The notes under the pieces are model-generated. The model had not been told where the DNA came from and ran no database searches. It saw only the letters and a program-made list of their open reading frames with translations. A stretch of DNA of 64,000 nt from Thermobaculum terrenum ATCC BAA-798 (GTDB lineage Bacteria; Chloroflexota; Chloroflexia; Thermobaculales; Thermobaculaceae): assembly GCF_000025005.1 (NCBI RefSeq), contig NC_013526.1:310001-374000 (forward strand), in the 5' to 3' direction. This document shows positions 56,810 to 64,000 of this stretch, in pieces. The first letter of the stretch is position 1; every line of letters begins with the position of its first letter. A program made the translations under genes and the position numbers.

Positions 56810-57727
56810 CTATCTCGACTCGTCCTCGTAGTAAACCATCCGGCCGACATATCGGAACACCAGCAGCGTCAGCGCCAGGATGATCACAAACAACACCCAG
56901 GCCATGGCCGAGGCGTAGCCCATGTTGAAGTAGGTGAAAGCCTGCCTGTAGAGGTACAGCACGTAGAACAGGGTTGAGTTGCCTGGACCACCGTTGGTGA
57001 TGATGTATCCCTGCGTGAAGGTCTGCAGGGCTCCTATCAGGCCGAGTACTAGGTTAAAGAAGATCACCGGTGACATCATGGGCACCGTGACGTGCAGGAA
57101 CTGCTGCCACTTATTGGCGCCGTCGATCTCCGCGGCCTCGTACAGCTGCGCCGGCACCCCCTGCAGCCCCGCGAGGTAGATCAGCATGGTGCCCCCGATG
57201 CCCCACAGGCTCATCACTATGAGCGCTGGCATAGCCCAGGTGGGATCCTGCAGCCACAACACCTTGGGCAGCCCCACGGCCTGCAGCAGGCTGTTGAGGA
57301 GCCCGAAGTCCGAGTTGAAGATCCAGGCCCAGAGCATCGAGCTGGCGACCACAGGCACGATGCTGGGCAGATAGTAGATGGTGCGGAACACGGTTATGCC
57401 CCGCACCTTCACGTTCATCAGCAGGGCCACCGCGAAGGCCAGCACCTGGAAGATAGGTACCGAGACGATGGTGAAGTACATCGTGACCTTCAGGGACTGC
57501 CAGAACAAGTTGTCCTCGAGCATCTGGCGGTAGTTCTGCAGCCCCACGATCTTGGGTGGGCTGAGCATGTCCCATTGGGTGAGGCTCACCCAGGCCGAGA
57601 AGATCATGGGGCCCGCTATCCACAGGATGAAGCCGAGCACCGCCGGCGCGATGAACAGATAGCCGTAGATGGCCTCTCTGGCGCGGATGGAGAGGCGTGC
57701 CTGCCTTGTGGGGGCCGTGGTCGTCAT
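56810..57727 (-). CDS. Sugar ABC importer permease (MalF-type), GH127 operon
   Basis: 305 aa, six spans; starts YGYLFIAPAVLGFILWIAGPMIFSAWVSLTQWDMLSPPKIVGLQNYRQML and has coupling loop YEAAEIDGANKWQQFLHVTVPMMSPV. It lies 15 bases after the binding-protein gene. Substrate from context: arabinofuranosides or beta-arabino-oligosaccharides. Confidence 0.9.
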   Translation of the reverse strand: MTTTAPTRQARLSIRAREAIYGYLFIAPAVLGFILWIAGPMIFSAWVSLTQWDMLSPPKIVGLQNYRQMLEDNLFWQSLKVTMYFTIVSVPIFQVLAFAVALLMNVKVRGITVFRTIYYLPSIVPVVASSMLWAWIFNSDFGLLNSLLQAVGLPKVLWLQDPTWAMPALIVMSLWGIGGTMLIYLAGLQGVPAQLYEAAEIDGANKWQQFLHVTVPMMSPVIFFNLVLGLIGALQTFTQGYIITNGGPGNSTLFYVLYLYRQAFTYFNMGYASAMAWVLFVIILALTLLVFRYVGRMVYYEDESR

Positions 57728-57742
57728 ATCTGCGCTCCTCCC

Positions 57743-59182
57743 TTACAGCTGCGCCTCCAGCTTGGCCTTCGCCTGCTGGAGGACCTGGTTGACCTGCCCG
57801 ATGGCGTTGGTCTTCTTGAAAGCCTCCTGAACGGTCATCTTCCCGATCCACACGGGGTCGAGCGCCGATGTCAGGATCTGGTCGGCCTGCTCGAAGCCCG
57901 CCGGATAGAAGTAGTTCTTGGAGTACTTGAGCAGGTACTCGGTGGCTATCTTGTCGTAGCCCTCGGGGTGCACGCCCGGGGTGATCCAACGCTTGAGGCC
58001 GTCCTCCGTCAGCAAGCTGGTGTGGCTTGGCAGCCACAGGCCCGCCTTGCAGAGCCCGAGCTGGTAGTCGTCCGATGACAGGAACCTCAGCAGCTGCCAG
58101 GCAGCATCCGGGTGCTTGGTGCGGCTGCAGATGACGTGGCAGTGGGCCTGCGCCTCGGTCACGACCTTCTTCATCTTGGGCAGCACGCCGCAGCCGAACT
58201 TGAAGTTCATCTTCGAGATGTCCTGCAGCGCCCAGGATCCGTCGACGAGTATGGCCAGCTTGCCGGAGGCCAGCATCTGCCAGCTGCTCATCCCCAGCTG
58301 CTGCATCTGGGCGGCCTGCGGGGCGACCTGGTGCTTGATGGCCAGGTCAGCGAGCGCCTGGATAGCCTCCATCGCCTCGGGCTCGCCCAGGTGGCACTTA
58401 TAGTCCGGGGTGAAGGCCTCGCCACCGTTGGAGAACACCAGCACGTCGCGGGGGAGCGACCAGGTGGGCCAGCTGACCCCCCATTGCTGCACCTTAGAGG
58501 GATCGAATCCCGGCTGCCCGGGGTGCTTGCCCGAGGCATCCACCGTGAGCTTGCGGCAGTTTTCCAGAAACTCCTCCCACGTCCAGGCCTTCTTGGGCTC
58601 GGGGCTGGGGGGTTCCACGCCAGCCTTCTCCAGGATATCGGAGTTGTAGTAAAGGTGGTGTATCACCCAGCAGGAGCCGATACCGAACCACTTGCCGTTG
58701 ATAGTCGCGCGCTCCTTCTCCTGGGGTTCTATGAAGTAGTCCGGCTTCCCGATGACCGGGTCCTGCTCGACGTAGGAGGTGATGTCCATCACCACGCCGC
58801 GCGAGACGTAGTCCGCCAGATTACCTGTCCAGAAGACGTCCGGTGGGGTACCTCCGGCGAGGGCCGTCTTGAGCTTGGTGAAGTAATCCTGTGGGACGTG
58901 GATCCACTTGACCTTGATGTCGGGGTGCTGCTGCTGGAACATGTCGAGCCCCTTCTGGACGTTCTGCTTCTCCAGGGGGCTGCCCCAGCCCATCATGCTG
59001 ATCGTCGTGGTGCCGCCCTGGGAGGTCCCTCCGGAGGGCGAGGTGGGCGAGGCCCCAGGGGTGGAGGCTCCGCCGCCAGCGTTGCTGCCGCAGCCCGCCA
59101 GCAGCGAGGTCGTGGCCACGCCGAGGGCCAACCTGCCCGTGTGGGTGAGAAACTGCCTGCGTGATAGCCTACTGTCAGTCAT
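57743..59182 (-). CDS. Sugar ABC importer solute-binding lipoprotein, GH127 operon
   Basis: 479 aa. Twin-arginine signal LSRRQFLTHTG and lipobox LLAGC (Cys about 30), a Gly/Ser/Pro linker, then a family 1 binding domain (ISMMGWGSPLEKQNVQKGLDMFQQQHPDIKVKWIHVPQDYFTKLKTALAGGTPPDVFWTG, many tryptophans). It delivers the sugar to the two permeases encoded next. First gene of the four-gene GH127 operon and divergent from a LacI gene, with overlapping palindromes in the gap. Confidence 0.92.
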   Translation of the reverse strand: MTDSRLSRRQFLTHTGRLALGVATTSLLAGCGSNAGGGASTPGASPTSPSGGTSQGGTTTISMMGWGSPLEKQNVQKGLDMFQQQHPDIKVKWIHVPQDYFTKLKTALAGGTPPDVFWTGNLADYVSRGVVMDITSYVEQDPVIGKPDYFIEPQEKERATINGKWFGIGSCWVIHHLYYNSDILEKAGVEPPSPEPKKAWTWEEFLENCRKLTVDASGKHPGQPGFDPSKVQQWGVSWPTWSLPRDVLVFSNGGEAFTPDYKCHLGEPEAMEAIQALADLAIKHQVAPQAAQMQQLGMSSWQMLASGKLAILVDGSWALQDISKMNFKFGCGVLPKMKKVVTEAQAHCHVICSRTKHPDAAWQLLRFLSSDDYQLGLCKAGLWLPSHTSLLTEDGLKRWITPGVHPEGYDKIATEYLLKYSKNYFYPAGFEQADQILTSALDPVWIGKMTVQEAFKKTNAIGQVNQVLQQAKAKLEAQL

Positions 59183-59278
59183 GATATCTCCTCCTGCACT
59201 GTCATGCTTATTGGAACGGGTCCAGGACTCGGCCGGTGACCTTGATCGGTAGCACTCACCTCCCTTCCTGTTCTAAAA

Positions 59279-59299
59279 GATTAGATCTAATCGATTAGA
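59279..59299. promoter_or_regulatory. Overlapping LacI-type operators upstream of the GH127 operon
   Basis: GATTAGATCTAATC (59279-59292) and TCTAATCGATTAGA (59286-59299) are both perfect palindromes sharing 7 bases. The second has the central CG typical of LacI-family sites. They lie in the 199-base gap between the divergent binding-protein and lacI-type genes. Confidence 0.65.
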
Positions 59300-59381
59300 T
59301 TAAGGGTAATACAGCTTCCCCGGGCTGTCAAGGGGCTGGTGTGTGGTAATATGGAGAGGCAATCCTTGCTTTGGGAGTCCC

Positions 59382-60413
59382 ATGCAGAGAAAGAAACGCG
59401 TGACATTGCAGGACGTGGCGCGCAGGGCCAACGTCTCGACGGCTGTGGTGTCCTACGTCATCAACAACGGTCCCAGGCCCACCTCGCCCGAGGTGCGCCA
59501 GAGGGTGCTCGAGGCGATCGAGGAGCTGGGGTACCATCCCAACGCCTTCGCCCGGGGCCTGCGCGCTCAGAAGACCCACACGATCGGCTTCATCGCCACC
59601 GACTTCTACCCGTTCGAGGTGTTCACCTCTCACTACTGTGCCTCCATCCTGACGGGCGTGAGCGAGGAGCTCAAGCAGCGGGACTATCACCTGCTGGTCT
59701 ACCCCATGGTCGTGGGGGAGGATACCGAGCAGCTGCGCCGCCTGCTCATGGGTGGCAGGCTGGATGGGGTCATCCTGAGGCTGATAGAGGACTCGCCGGC
59801 CTCGCGCGAGATCGTGGAGCTCATAGCCTCCACCCAGATACCCTGCGTGTGCATCGAGCGGGCGACGGATCCCCGCTTCCACATGCCGGCCATCGTCTAC
59901 GACGACGTCAAGGGCGCCTTGGAGGCCACCTCCTACCTCATCTCCAGGGGGCACGGGCTCATCGCCCACCTGTCGGGGGATCCCAAATATCCCACGGCCA
60001 GAGCCAGGCTGGAGGGTTACCGCAGGGCGCTGGCGGCCGCGGGGCTGCAGGGCTGCGAGCTGGTGGTGGGCGACAGCTGGGAGATGGGCGAGGCCGTGCG
60101 CTCCACGCAGGAGCTGCTGCGCCGAGGGCCGAGGCCGACGGCGATCTTCGCCGCCAGCGATGACCTCGCGATAGGCGCCATGGCGGCCATCGCCCAGGAG
60201 GGCTTGCGGGTCGGGGTGGACGTGGCGGTGGTGGGCTTCGACGACATCCCGATGGCGTCGCAGACCGTGCCCTCGCTGACCACCGTGAGGATCCCGCTGC
60301 TCGCGATGGGCAGGCGCGCCGCCGAGATGCTGCTGCAGCTGATCACCTCGGACGATGAGCCGCCGGCCAGCGAGGTGGTGCCGCTCTCGCTCGTGGCTCG
60401 GGGCACCGCCTGA
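59382..60413 (+). CDS. LacI-family repressor, divergent from the GH127 operon
   Basis: 343 aa. The HTH VTLQDVARRANVSTAVVSYVINNGPRPTSPEVRQRVLEAIEELGYHPNAFARGLR is followed by a sugar-binding domain (TIGFIATDFYPF, LIEDSPAS, GALEATSYLISRGHGLIAHLSGDP, VVGFDDIPMASQTVPSLTTVRIP). The ATG at 59382 has GGGAG upstream; the longer frame from 59343 starts with GTG and lacks a site. Likely repressor of the GH127 importer operon via the palindromes at 59279-59299. It ends 1 base before the convergent panD stop. Confidence 0.9.
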   Translation: MQRKKRVTLQDVARRANVSTAVVSYVINNGPRPTSPEVRQRVLEAIEELGYHPNAFARGLRAQKTHTIGFIATDFYPFEVFTSHYCASILTGVSEELKQRDYHLLVYPMVVGEDTEQLRRLLMGGRLDGVILRLIEDSPASREIVELIASTQIPCVCIERATDPRFHMPAIVYDDVKGALEATSYLISRGHGLIAHLSGDPKYPTARARLEGYRRALAAAGLQGCELVVGDSWEMGEAVRSTQELLRRGPRPTAIFAASDDLAIGAMAAIAQEGLRVGVDVAVVGFDDIPMASQTVPSLTTVRIPLLAMGRRAAEMLLQLITSDDEPPASEVVPLSLVARGTA

Positions 60414-60414
60414 C

Positions 60415-60801
60415 CTAGCCGGCGACCTCCACCTGCCGGTCCTCCTCCAGCCAGGCGGCTATCCTGTTGGCCTCGTCCAGCAGGGCCACGCGGGGCTTCC
60501 AATCCGGTGGAGGGGGTGAGGGTACGTAGGAGTACGCCATGATGATCACCCTGTCTCCGGGACGTACCAGGTGGGCGGAGGCGCCGTTGAGCTGTACCGT
60601 GCCCGAGCCGCGCTCGCCGGGGATGACGTACGTCTCCAGCCGGTTGCCGTTGTCCACATCCACCACCTGCACCCGCTCGTAGGGGTGGATGCCCACCTGC
60701 TCCAGTAGGTCGCTGTCGATCGTGATGCTCCCTATGTACTCCACCTCGGCGCCTGTTACCCTGGCTAGGTGCAGCTTGGCGCGCAGCATCTGCAAGAACA
60801 T
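60415..60801 (-). CDS. panD: Aspartate 1-decarboxylase
   Basis: 128 aa proenzyme. With the ATG at 60799-60801 the numbering matches PanD exactly: Lys9 in RAKLH, and the self-cleavage pair Gly24-Ser25 in EYIGSITID, Ser25 becoming the pyruvoyl group. VQVVDVDNGNRLETYVI and GDRVIIMAYS are family motifs. It makes beta-alanine for pantothenate and CoA. GGAGGGAG precedes this ATG, and frames extending further upstream are not supported. It stands alone among unrelated genes; panC/panB are not in the window. Confidence 0.93.
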   Translation of the reverse strand: MFLQMLRAKLHLARVTGAEVEYIGSITIDSDLLEQVGIHPYERVQVVDVDNGNRLETYVIPGERGSGTVQLNGASAHLVRPGDRVIIMAYSYVPSPPPPDWKPRVALLDEANRIAAWLEEDRQVEVAG

Positions 60802-60873
60802 GGCTCCCTCCGTCCACTTGCTAGGCAGGTCCATCTTACCGCACGGACCCCTGCGGGGGGAAGTATAAGAAAA

Positions 60874-60905
60874 AATTATCAAGAGTTTGTCCATTAGTGA
60901 TAATT
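60874..60905. promoter_or_regulatory. Inverted repeat upstream of the ABC-like/TOBE gene
   Basis: AATTATCA (60874-60881) and TGATAATT (60898-60905) are exact 8-base arms separated by 16 bases, in an A+T-rich patch between panD and the rightward ABC-like gene. A dimer operator is plausible; the nearby Rrf2-family regulator is one candidate. Confidence 0.4.
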
Positions 60906-60979
60906 GCTTGGCTCCGACGGTTGAGCGTGGCGTGCCCATCGTCTATGCTTGCGACAGATCGGATGCGAGGTGGATGTGT

Positions 60980-61696
60980 ATGTTGGCAGTGCTGCAAGAC
61001 GTGACTGTGGAGGCTCTGGACGGGAAGCTGCTGGAAGGCGTGAGCATGGGCCTGCGAGCCGGGCGCGTGGGCGCTGTGGTGAGCTCCCGCGGGGAGGAGA
61101 GGTCCGCCCTGCTGCGGCTGCTGGCCGGCGTGCTCCGTCCATCCTCGGGCTCGGTGCAGGTGCATGGCAGTGCCGTGCTGCTGGAGGGAGTGCGGGGCTC
61201 CGTGGGCGAGCTAGTCGCTAGCTCGCGGCGCGCTCTGGAGGGCGGAGCCAAGCTCGTGCTCGCCGAAGCCCCGCTGCACGCCATGTCGAGGGCGGATCGC
61301 GAGGAGCTGTTTGGCCAGCTGAGGAGCCTGGTCCGGGGCACCGGCTCCTCGGTGCTGCTGACCTCCGCCAGCTACGACAGCGTGTACGGCCTTGCGGACT
61401 GCATCTTCCTGCTCTGGCGGGGCAGGCTGGTGTGGTCCGGGTGCGCTGCCGAGGCCACGCCGGATGATCTGGAGGAGCCCGAGCCGGCCACGGTCATCCA
61501 GATCGACTACAAGCCAATCCCGGATGCCCGCGAGATGATGGTGGAGCAGGTCTCGGCCTCGGAGGCCGTGGTGGGGCTCTCGCTGGTGTCTGGTCAGGGG
61601 GAGACGGTGAGCGTGGTCCTGCCCAGGGAGGACGCGGAGTACCTGGGGCTGCGCCCGGGGCAGATCGTCTACGCTCGCTTCAGCGCCCCCTCCTGA
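60980..61696 (+). CDS. Degenerate ABC ATPase-like protein with C-terminal TOBE domain
   Basis: 238 aa. Overall it aligns with ModC/CysA-type ATPases: VLQDVTVEALDGKLLEGVSMGLRAGRVGAVVSSRGEERSALLRLLAGVLRPSSGSVQVHG. The Walker A position reads SSRGEERS, without the GK(S/T); the signature is unrecognisable and Walker B is LVLAEAP. A TOBE domain follows (about 180-238: VVGLSLVSGQGETVSVVLPREDAEYLGLRPGQIVYARFSA), which in ModC binds oxyanions. Nucleotide hydrolysis is unlikely as written; a regulatory or anion-sensing role is inference. The start is set at ATG 60980, 6 bases after GAGGTGG. Its end overlaps the convergent rrf2 gene. Confidence 0.7.
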   Translation: MLAVLQDVTVEALDGKLLEGVSMGLRAGRVGAVVSSRGEERSALLRLLAGVLRPSSGSVQVHGSAVLLEGVRGSVGELVASSRRALEGGAKLVLAEAPLHAMSRADREELFGQLRSLVRGTGSSVLLTSASYDSVYGLADCIFLLWRGRLVWSGCAAEATPDDLEEPEPATVIQIDYKPIPDAREMMVEQVSASEAVVGLSLVSGQGETVSVVLPREDAEYLGLRPGQIVYARFSAPS

Positions 61697-62141
61697 CCCA
61701 GGCATCCGGGTCCTGTAGGAGGGGGTGTAGCTGCTCGGGCAGCTCGCCCCGCACCATGTGGGCCAGCGTGGTGGTCTCCAGCACCGCTCGCATGTTGGCT
61801 CGCAGCGCCACCCACACGTCCCGCAGCGTGGCGGCCCTCCCCTTGTAGGTTATCTCCTCCGGGCTCATCCCCCTGACGTTGGCCAGCGGCCCCTCCACCG
61901 CCCGGATGATGTCGGCCAGGGAGATCTCGGCCGGCTCCCTGCCCAGCCAGTAACCCCCCGCCTGTCCTCGCTGGGTGCGCACCAGCCCCGCGCGCTTGAG
62001 GTCCAGCAGGATGCTCTCCAGGAACTTGATGGGGATGTCCTGTGCCTCGGAGATCTGCTCTCCCTTCAGGGGCTGCGGCCAGCTGGCGGCCATCTCGATA
62101 GCTGCTCGGAGCGCGTAATCCGCTCTGGCTGTGATGTGCAA
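61680..62141 (-). CDS. Rrf2-family regulator, CymR-like
   Basis: 153 aa. The winged-helix start MHITARADYALRAAIEMAASW, EQISEAQDIPIKFLESILLDLKRAGLVRTQRGQAGGYWLGR and the SLADIIRAVEGPL helix are standard Rrf2. No cysteine occurs in the protein, so it does not carry the Fe-S cluster of IscR or NsrR and is nearer CymR, the cysteine-metabolism repressor. It is divergent from the ssuE-ssuA-ssuD-like sulfonate genes, with a palindrome in between, so it probably represses sulfur-source uptake when cysteine is plentiful. Confidence 0.85.
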   Translation of the reverse strand: MHITARADYALRAAIEMAASWPQPLKGEQISEAQDIPIKFLESILLDLKRAGLVRTQRGQAGGYWLGREPAEISLADIIRAVEGPLANVRGMSPEEITYKGRAATLRDVWVALRANMRAVLETTTLAHMVRGELPEQLHPLLQDPDAWVRRGR

Positions 62142-62249
62142 GTGTCTTCCCCCGCTGATAAGCTTTTTGCAATTTCTGCTTAGGCATTATAAGGGAAATT
62201 TGCGTGCGAGGGGTTGATTCTCGCCTCGGTGACTGCTACCCTCTTAATG

Positions 62250-62275
62250 TCTACTAAGTCTACTAGATTAGTAGA
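62250..62275. promoter_or_regulatory. TCTACTA operator at the sulfonate operon promoter
   Basis: TCTACTA-GAT-TAGTAGA (62259-62275) is a perfect 7-3-7 inverted repeat, with a third TCTACTA at 62250-62256. It overlaps the likely -10 (GATAAT/TAATAT at about 62274-62281) of the ssuE-like gene, a repressor position for the divergent Rrf2 protein. Confidence 0.6.
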
Positions 62276-62298
62276 TAATATACGGGAGGTACGATACG

Positions 62299-62868
62299 AT
62301 GCTTGATGTGGTCACGATAGCTGGCAGTCCCTCTGCACCCTCCCGCTCGGCGCAGGTGCTCGAGCTGGCGAGGGCCAGGCTGGAGGCCGAGGGGCTGCGG
62401 TGTAGCTCCGTGGTGGTGCGCGACCTGGATCCCGCCGACCTGGTGTACGCCAGGCCGGATGGGCCCTCGGTGGCCGAGGCCATCGGGCTGGTGCAGGCCT
62501 CCAGGGCGGTGATCATCGCCACGCCGGTGTACAAGGCCGCCTACTCGGGAGTGCTCAAGGCCTTCCTGGACCTGCTGCCGCCCGGCATCCTGGCGGACAA
62601 GCCTGTGCTCCCCATCACCACCTCGGGCTCCCTGGCTCACTGCCTGGCGCTGGACTACGCGCTCAAGCCCGTGCTCTCGGCGCTGGGGGCCAGGCATGTG
62701 CTGGCCGGGGTGTGCGTGCTCGACTCGCAGCTGGGTTGGCGCGAGGACGGCTCCATCACGCTGCACCCCGAGGTCGACGAGCGGCTGGAGGCCGCGCTCG
62801 CGGCGCTGAGGGCCGCCATCCCCGCGCCATCTGCAATCCGTAGCAAGCAACTCAAAACCATAGCTTAG
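62299..62868 (+). CDS. NADPH-dependent FMN reductase (SsuE/MsuE-like)
   Basis: 189 aa flavodoxin-like fold. The phosphate-binding loop VVTIAGSPSAPSRSAQVLELA and the ATPVYKAAYSGVLKAFLDLLPPGILADKPVLPITTSGSLAH region match SsuE-type reductases. It supplies reduced FMN to the SsuD monooxygenase, whose gene begins at the right edge of the window. CGGGAGG precedes the ATG. First gene of the operon, 10 bases before the binding-protein gene. Confidence 0.9.
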   Translation: MLDVVTIAGSPSAPSRSAQVLELARARLEAEGLRCSSVVVRDLDPADLVYARPDGPSVAEAIGLVQASRAVIIATPVYKAAYSGVLKAFLDLLPPGILADKPVLPITTSGSLAHCLALDYALKPVLSALGARHVLAGVCVLDSQLGWREDGSITLHPEVDERLEAALAALRAAIPAPSAIRSKQLKTIA

Positions 62869-62878
62869 GAGCATCGAT

Positions 62879-63862
62879 ATGAGCAGGATAATCTATAGTT
62901 GGTTGTTGTTCCCCCTGATCCTTGGCCTCGTGCTCGCCGGCTGCGGCGAGAGCGCCCTGAGCTCCGACTCGGGCAGCTCCGGCGGGGGCAAGGTAGTGCG
63001 CATAGGCTACCAGAAGGGATCCTCCTCCCTGCTGGTGCTTAAGTCCCAGGGCACCCTGGAGAAGGACCTCAAGCAGCTGGGCTACACCCTCCAGTGGACG
63101 GAGTTTCAGGCGGGACCGCCCTTGCTGGAGGCGCTGGGAGCCGGCAGCATAGACTTCGGCACGACCGGCGCACCTCCCCCGATCTTCGCCCAGGCAGCTG
63201 GGGCCGACCTGGTGTACGTGGCCGCCACCAAGCCCTCTCCCAAGACGCAGGCGATCCTCGTGCCGAAGACCTCGGACATCAAGTCCGTGGCCGACCTGAA
63301 GGGCAAGAAGGTGGCGGTGCAGAAGGGCTCTAGCGCCCACGCGCTGCTGGTGCAGGCCCTCGAGAAGGCGGGGCTCAAGTACAGCGACATCCAGCCGGTG
63401 TACCTGGCGCCATCGGACGCCAAGGCCGCCTTCGAGGGCGGGAGCGTGGACGCCTGGTCCATCTGGGATCCCTACTACGCCATGGAGGTCGCCGAGACCG
63501 GCGCGCGCGTGATAGCCGATGGTGAGTCCGCGGGCCTGGCCAACAGATCCTTCTACCTGGCGTCCCGCAAGTTCGCCACGGAGCACAAGGACGCCGTGGA
63601 CGCCATCCTGAAGGCCCTGGAGGGTGCTGAGGGCTGGTCGGAGGCGCACCGGGACGAGGTGGCCAAGCTGGTGTCCTCCCAGACCGGGGTGGACGAGGCC
63701 GTGCAGCGCGAGGTGGAGCACCGCCGGGTATACGGCATAATCCCGGTCAGCGACGACATCGTGCGGGAGCAGCAGGAGCTGGCCGACCTGTTCTACAGCT
63801 TGGGACTGATCCCGAAGAAGATCAACGTCAGGGACGCGGTGCTCCCTGAGTACCAGCATTAG
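62879..63862 (+). CDS. ssuA: Aliphatic sulfonate ABC transporter binding lipoprotein (SsuA-like)
   Basis: 327 aa. Signal with lipobox LAGC (Cys about 22), then the SsuA/NMT1 fold: VVRIGYQKGSSSLLVLKSQGTLEKDLKQLGYTLQWTEFQAGPPLLEALGAGSIDFGTTGAPPPIFAQAAGADLVYVA and KGKKVAVQKGSSAHALLVQALEKAG. DAWSIWDPYYA is the usual ligand loop. It captures sulfonates outside the membrane for the transporter. No ssuB or ssuC is seen yet; they may lie beyond the window. Confidence 0.9.
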   Translation: MSRIIYSWLLFPLILGLVLAGCGESALSSDSGSSGGGKVVRIGYQKGSSSLLVLKSQGTLEKDLKQLGYTLQWTEFQAGPPLLEALGAGSIDFGTTGAPPPIFAQAAGADLVYVAATKPSPKTQAILVPKTSDIKSVADLKGKKVAVQKGSSAHALLVQALEKAGLKYSDIQPVYLAPSDAKAAFEGGSVDAWSIWDPYYAMEVAETGARVIADGESAGLANRSFYLASRKFATEHKDAVDAILKALEGAEGWSEAHRDEVAKLVSSQTGVDEAVQREVEHRRVYGIIPVSDDIVREQQELADLFYSLGLIPKKINVRDAVLPEYQH

Positions 63863-63889
63863 GCACTAAGACGGAAAGGAGAGATCGCG

Positions 63890-64000
63890 ATGAACGTGTT
63901 CTGGTTCATACCTACTGGTGGAGACGGGAGATACTTGGGCACCTCCTATCTGGGGAGGGCATCCAACTTCGACTACCTCAAGCAGATCGCGCAGGCGGTG
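63890..64000 (+). CDS. ssuD: Alkanesulfonate monooxygenase, N-terminus (runs off window)
   Basis: Only 37 codons are present: [21 protein letters not shown] and ...[11 protein letters not shown] match the start of SsuD, a flavin-dependent luciferase-like monooxygenase that frees sulfite from alkanesulfonates using FMNH2 from SsuE. GGAAAGGAG lies before the ATG. Gene order ssuE-ssuA-ssuD supports the call. Confidence 0.85.
   Translation, partial: MNVFWFIPTGGDGRYLGTSYLGRASNFDYLKQIAQAV

Overview
The window comes from a GC-rich bacterial chromosome. Sugar ABC importers with LacI repressors, Tat/lipoprotein solute-binding proteins, several glycosidases and a promoter with an apparently leaderless start resemble thermophilic Chloroflexi-type soil bacteria (Thermobaculum or Sphaerobacter relatives). 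That placement is an inference from gene content, not an identification. No rRNA, tRNA, CRISPR array or intact insertion sequence was found.

Layout. 0-5 kb: 5' part of an mgtE Mg2+ channel gene behind a leader RNA with a terminator/antiterminator, a secreted S53 peptidase, a nitroreductase and an orphan OppBC permease pair. 5-11.5 kb: a methyltransferase with a probably leaderless start, a complete BceRS-BceAB type peptide-antibiotic sensing and detoxification module with a palindromic operator, and a ComB-like phosphatase. 11.5-14.5 kb: CNNM/CorC-type protein, Yip1 membrane protein, HpcH/HpaI aldolase. 14.8-20.4 kb: an A+T-richer island holding a RiPP cluster of the ATP-grasp (graspetide) type: precursor, ATP-grasp ligase broken by three frameshifts, methyltransferase, ABC exporter, and a glycosyltransferase broken by a stop codon and a frameshift. 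20.6-20.9 kb: a SelW/Rdx-family gene with an in-frame UGA in a CxxU motif followed by a bSECIS-like hairpin, so a likely selenoprotein. 21-30.5 kb: an aminoglycoside-type kinase, a processive family 2 glycosyltransferase with a HEAT-repeat partner, and a signalling operon (hybrid kinase, HPt, REC-GGDEF) plus a single-domain response regulator.

30.6-36.1 kb: GH5 enzyme, FGGY sugar kinase, Gfo/Idh/MocA oxidoreductase and an ABC-class ATPase. 36.1-48 kb: a methyltransferase, a YdjM-like protein, then a nine-gene operon reading leftward: ABC importer, GH51 arabinofuranosidase, GalE, GalT, an IMPase-family phosphatase, a GHMP kinase that resembles plant L-arabinokinase rather than galactokinase, and GH43 arabinanase. 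It can be read as arabinan uptake plus Leloir-like salvage of L-arabinose to UDP-sugars. A LacI gene diverges from it. 49.5-53.9 kb: a block with a broken permease fused to a Tat signal, an aminotransferase, a deacetylase-like protein and an enolase-superfamily enzyme, ending in a perfect 42-bp palindrome. 53.9-60.4 kb: a second arabinofuranoside system (GH127 plus its own importer) with a divergent LacI. 60.4-64 kb: panD, a degenerate ABC ATPase with TOBE domain, an Rrf2/CymR-type regulator and the start of an ssuE-ssuA-ssuD sulfonate operon that runs off the window.

The strongest observations are the probable selenoprotein, the decayed glycosyltransferase-containing graspetide cluster, the mgtE leader switch and the arabinokinase-containing operon.
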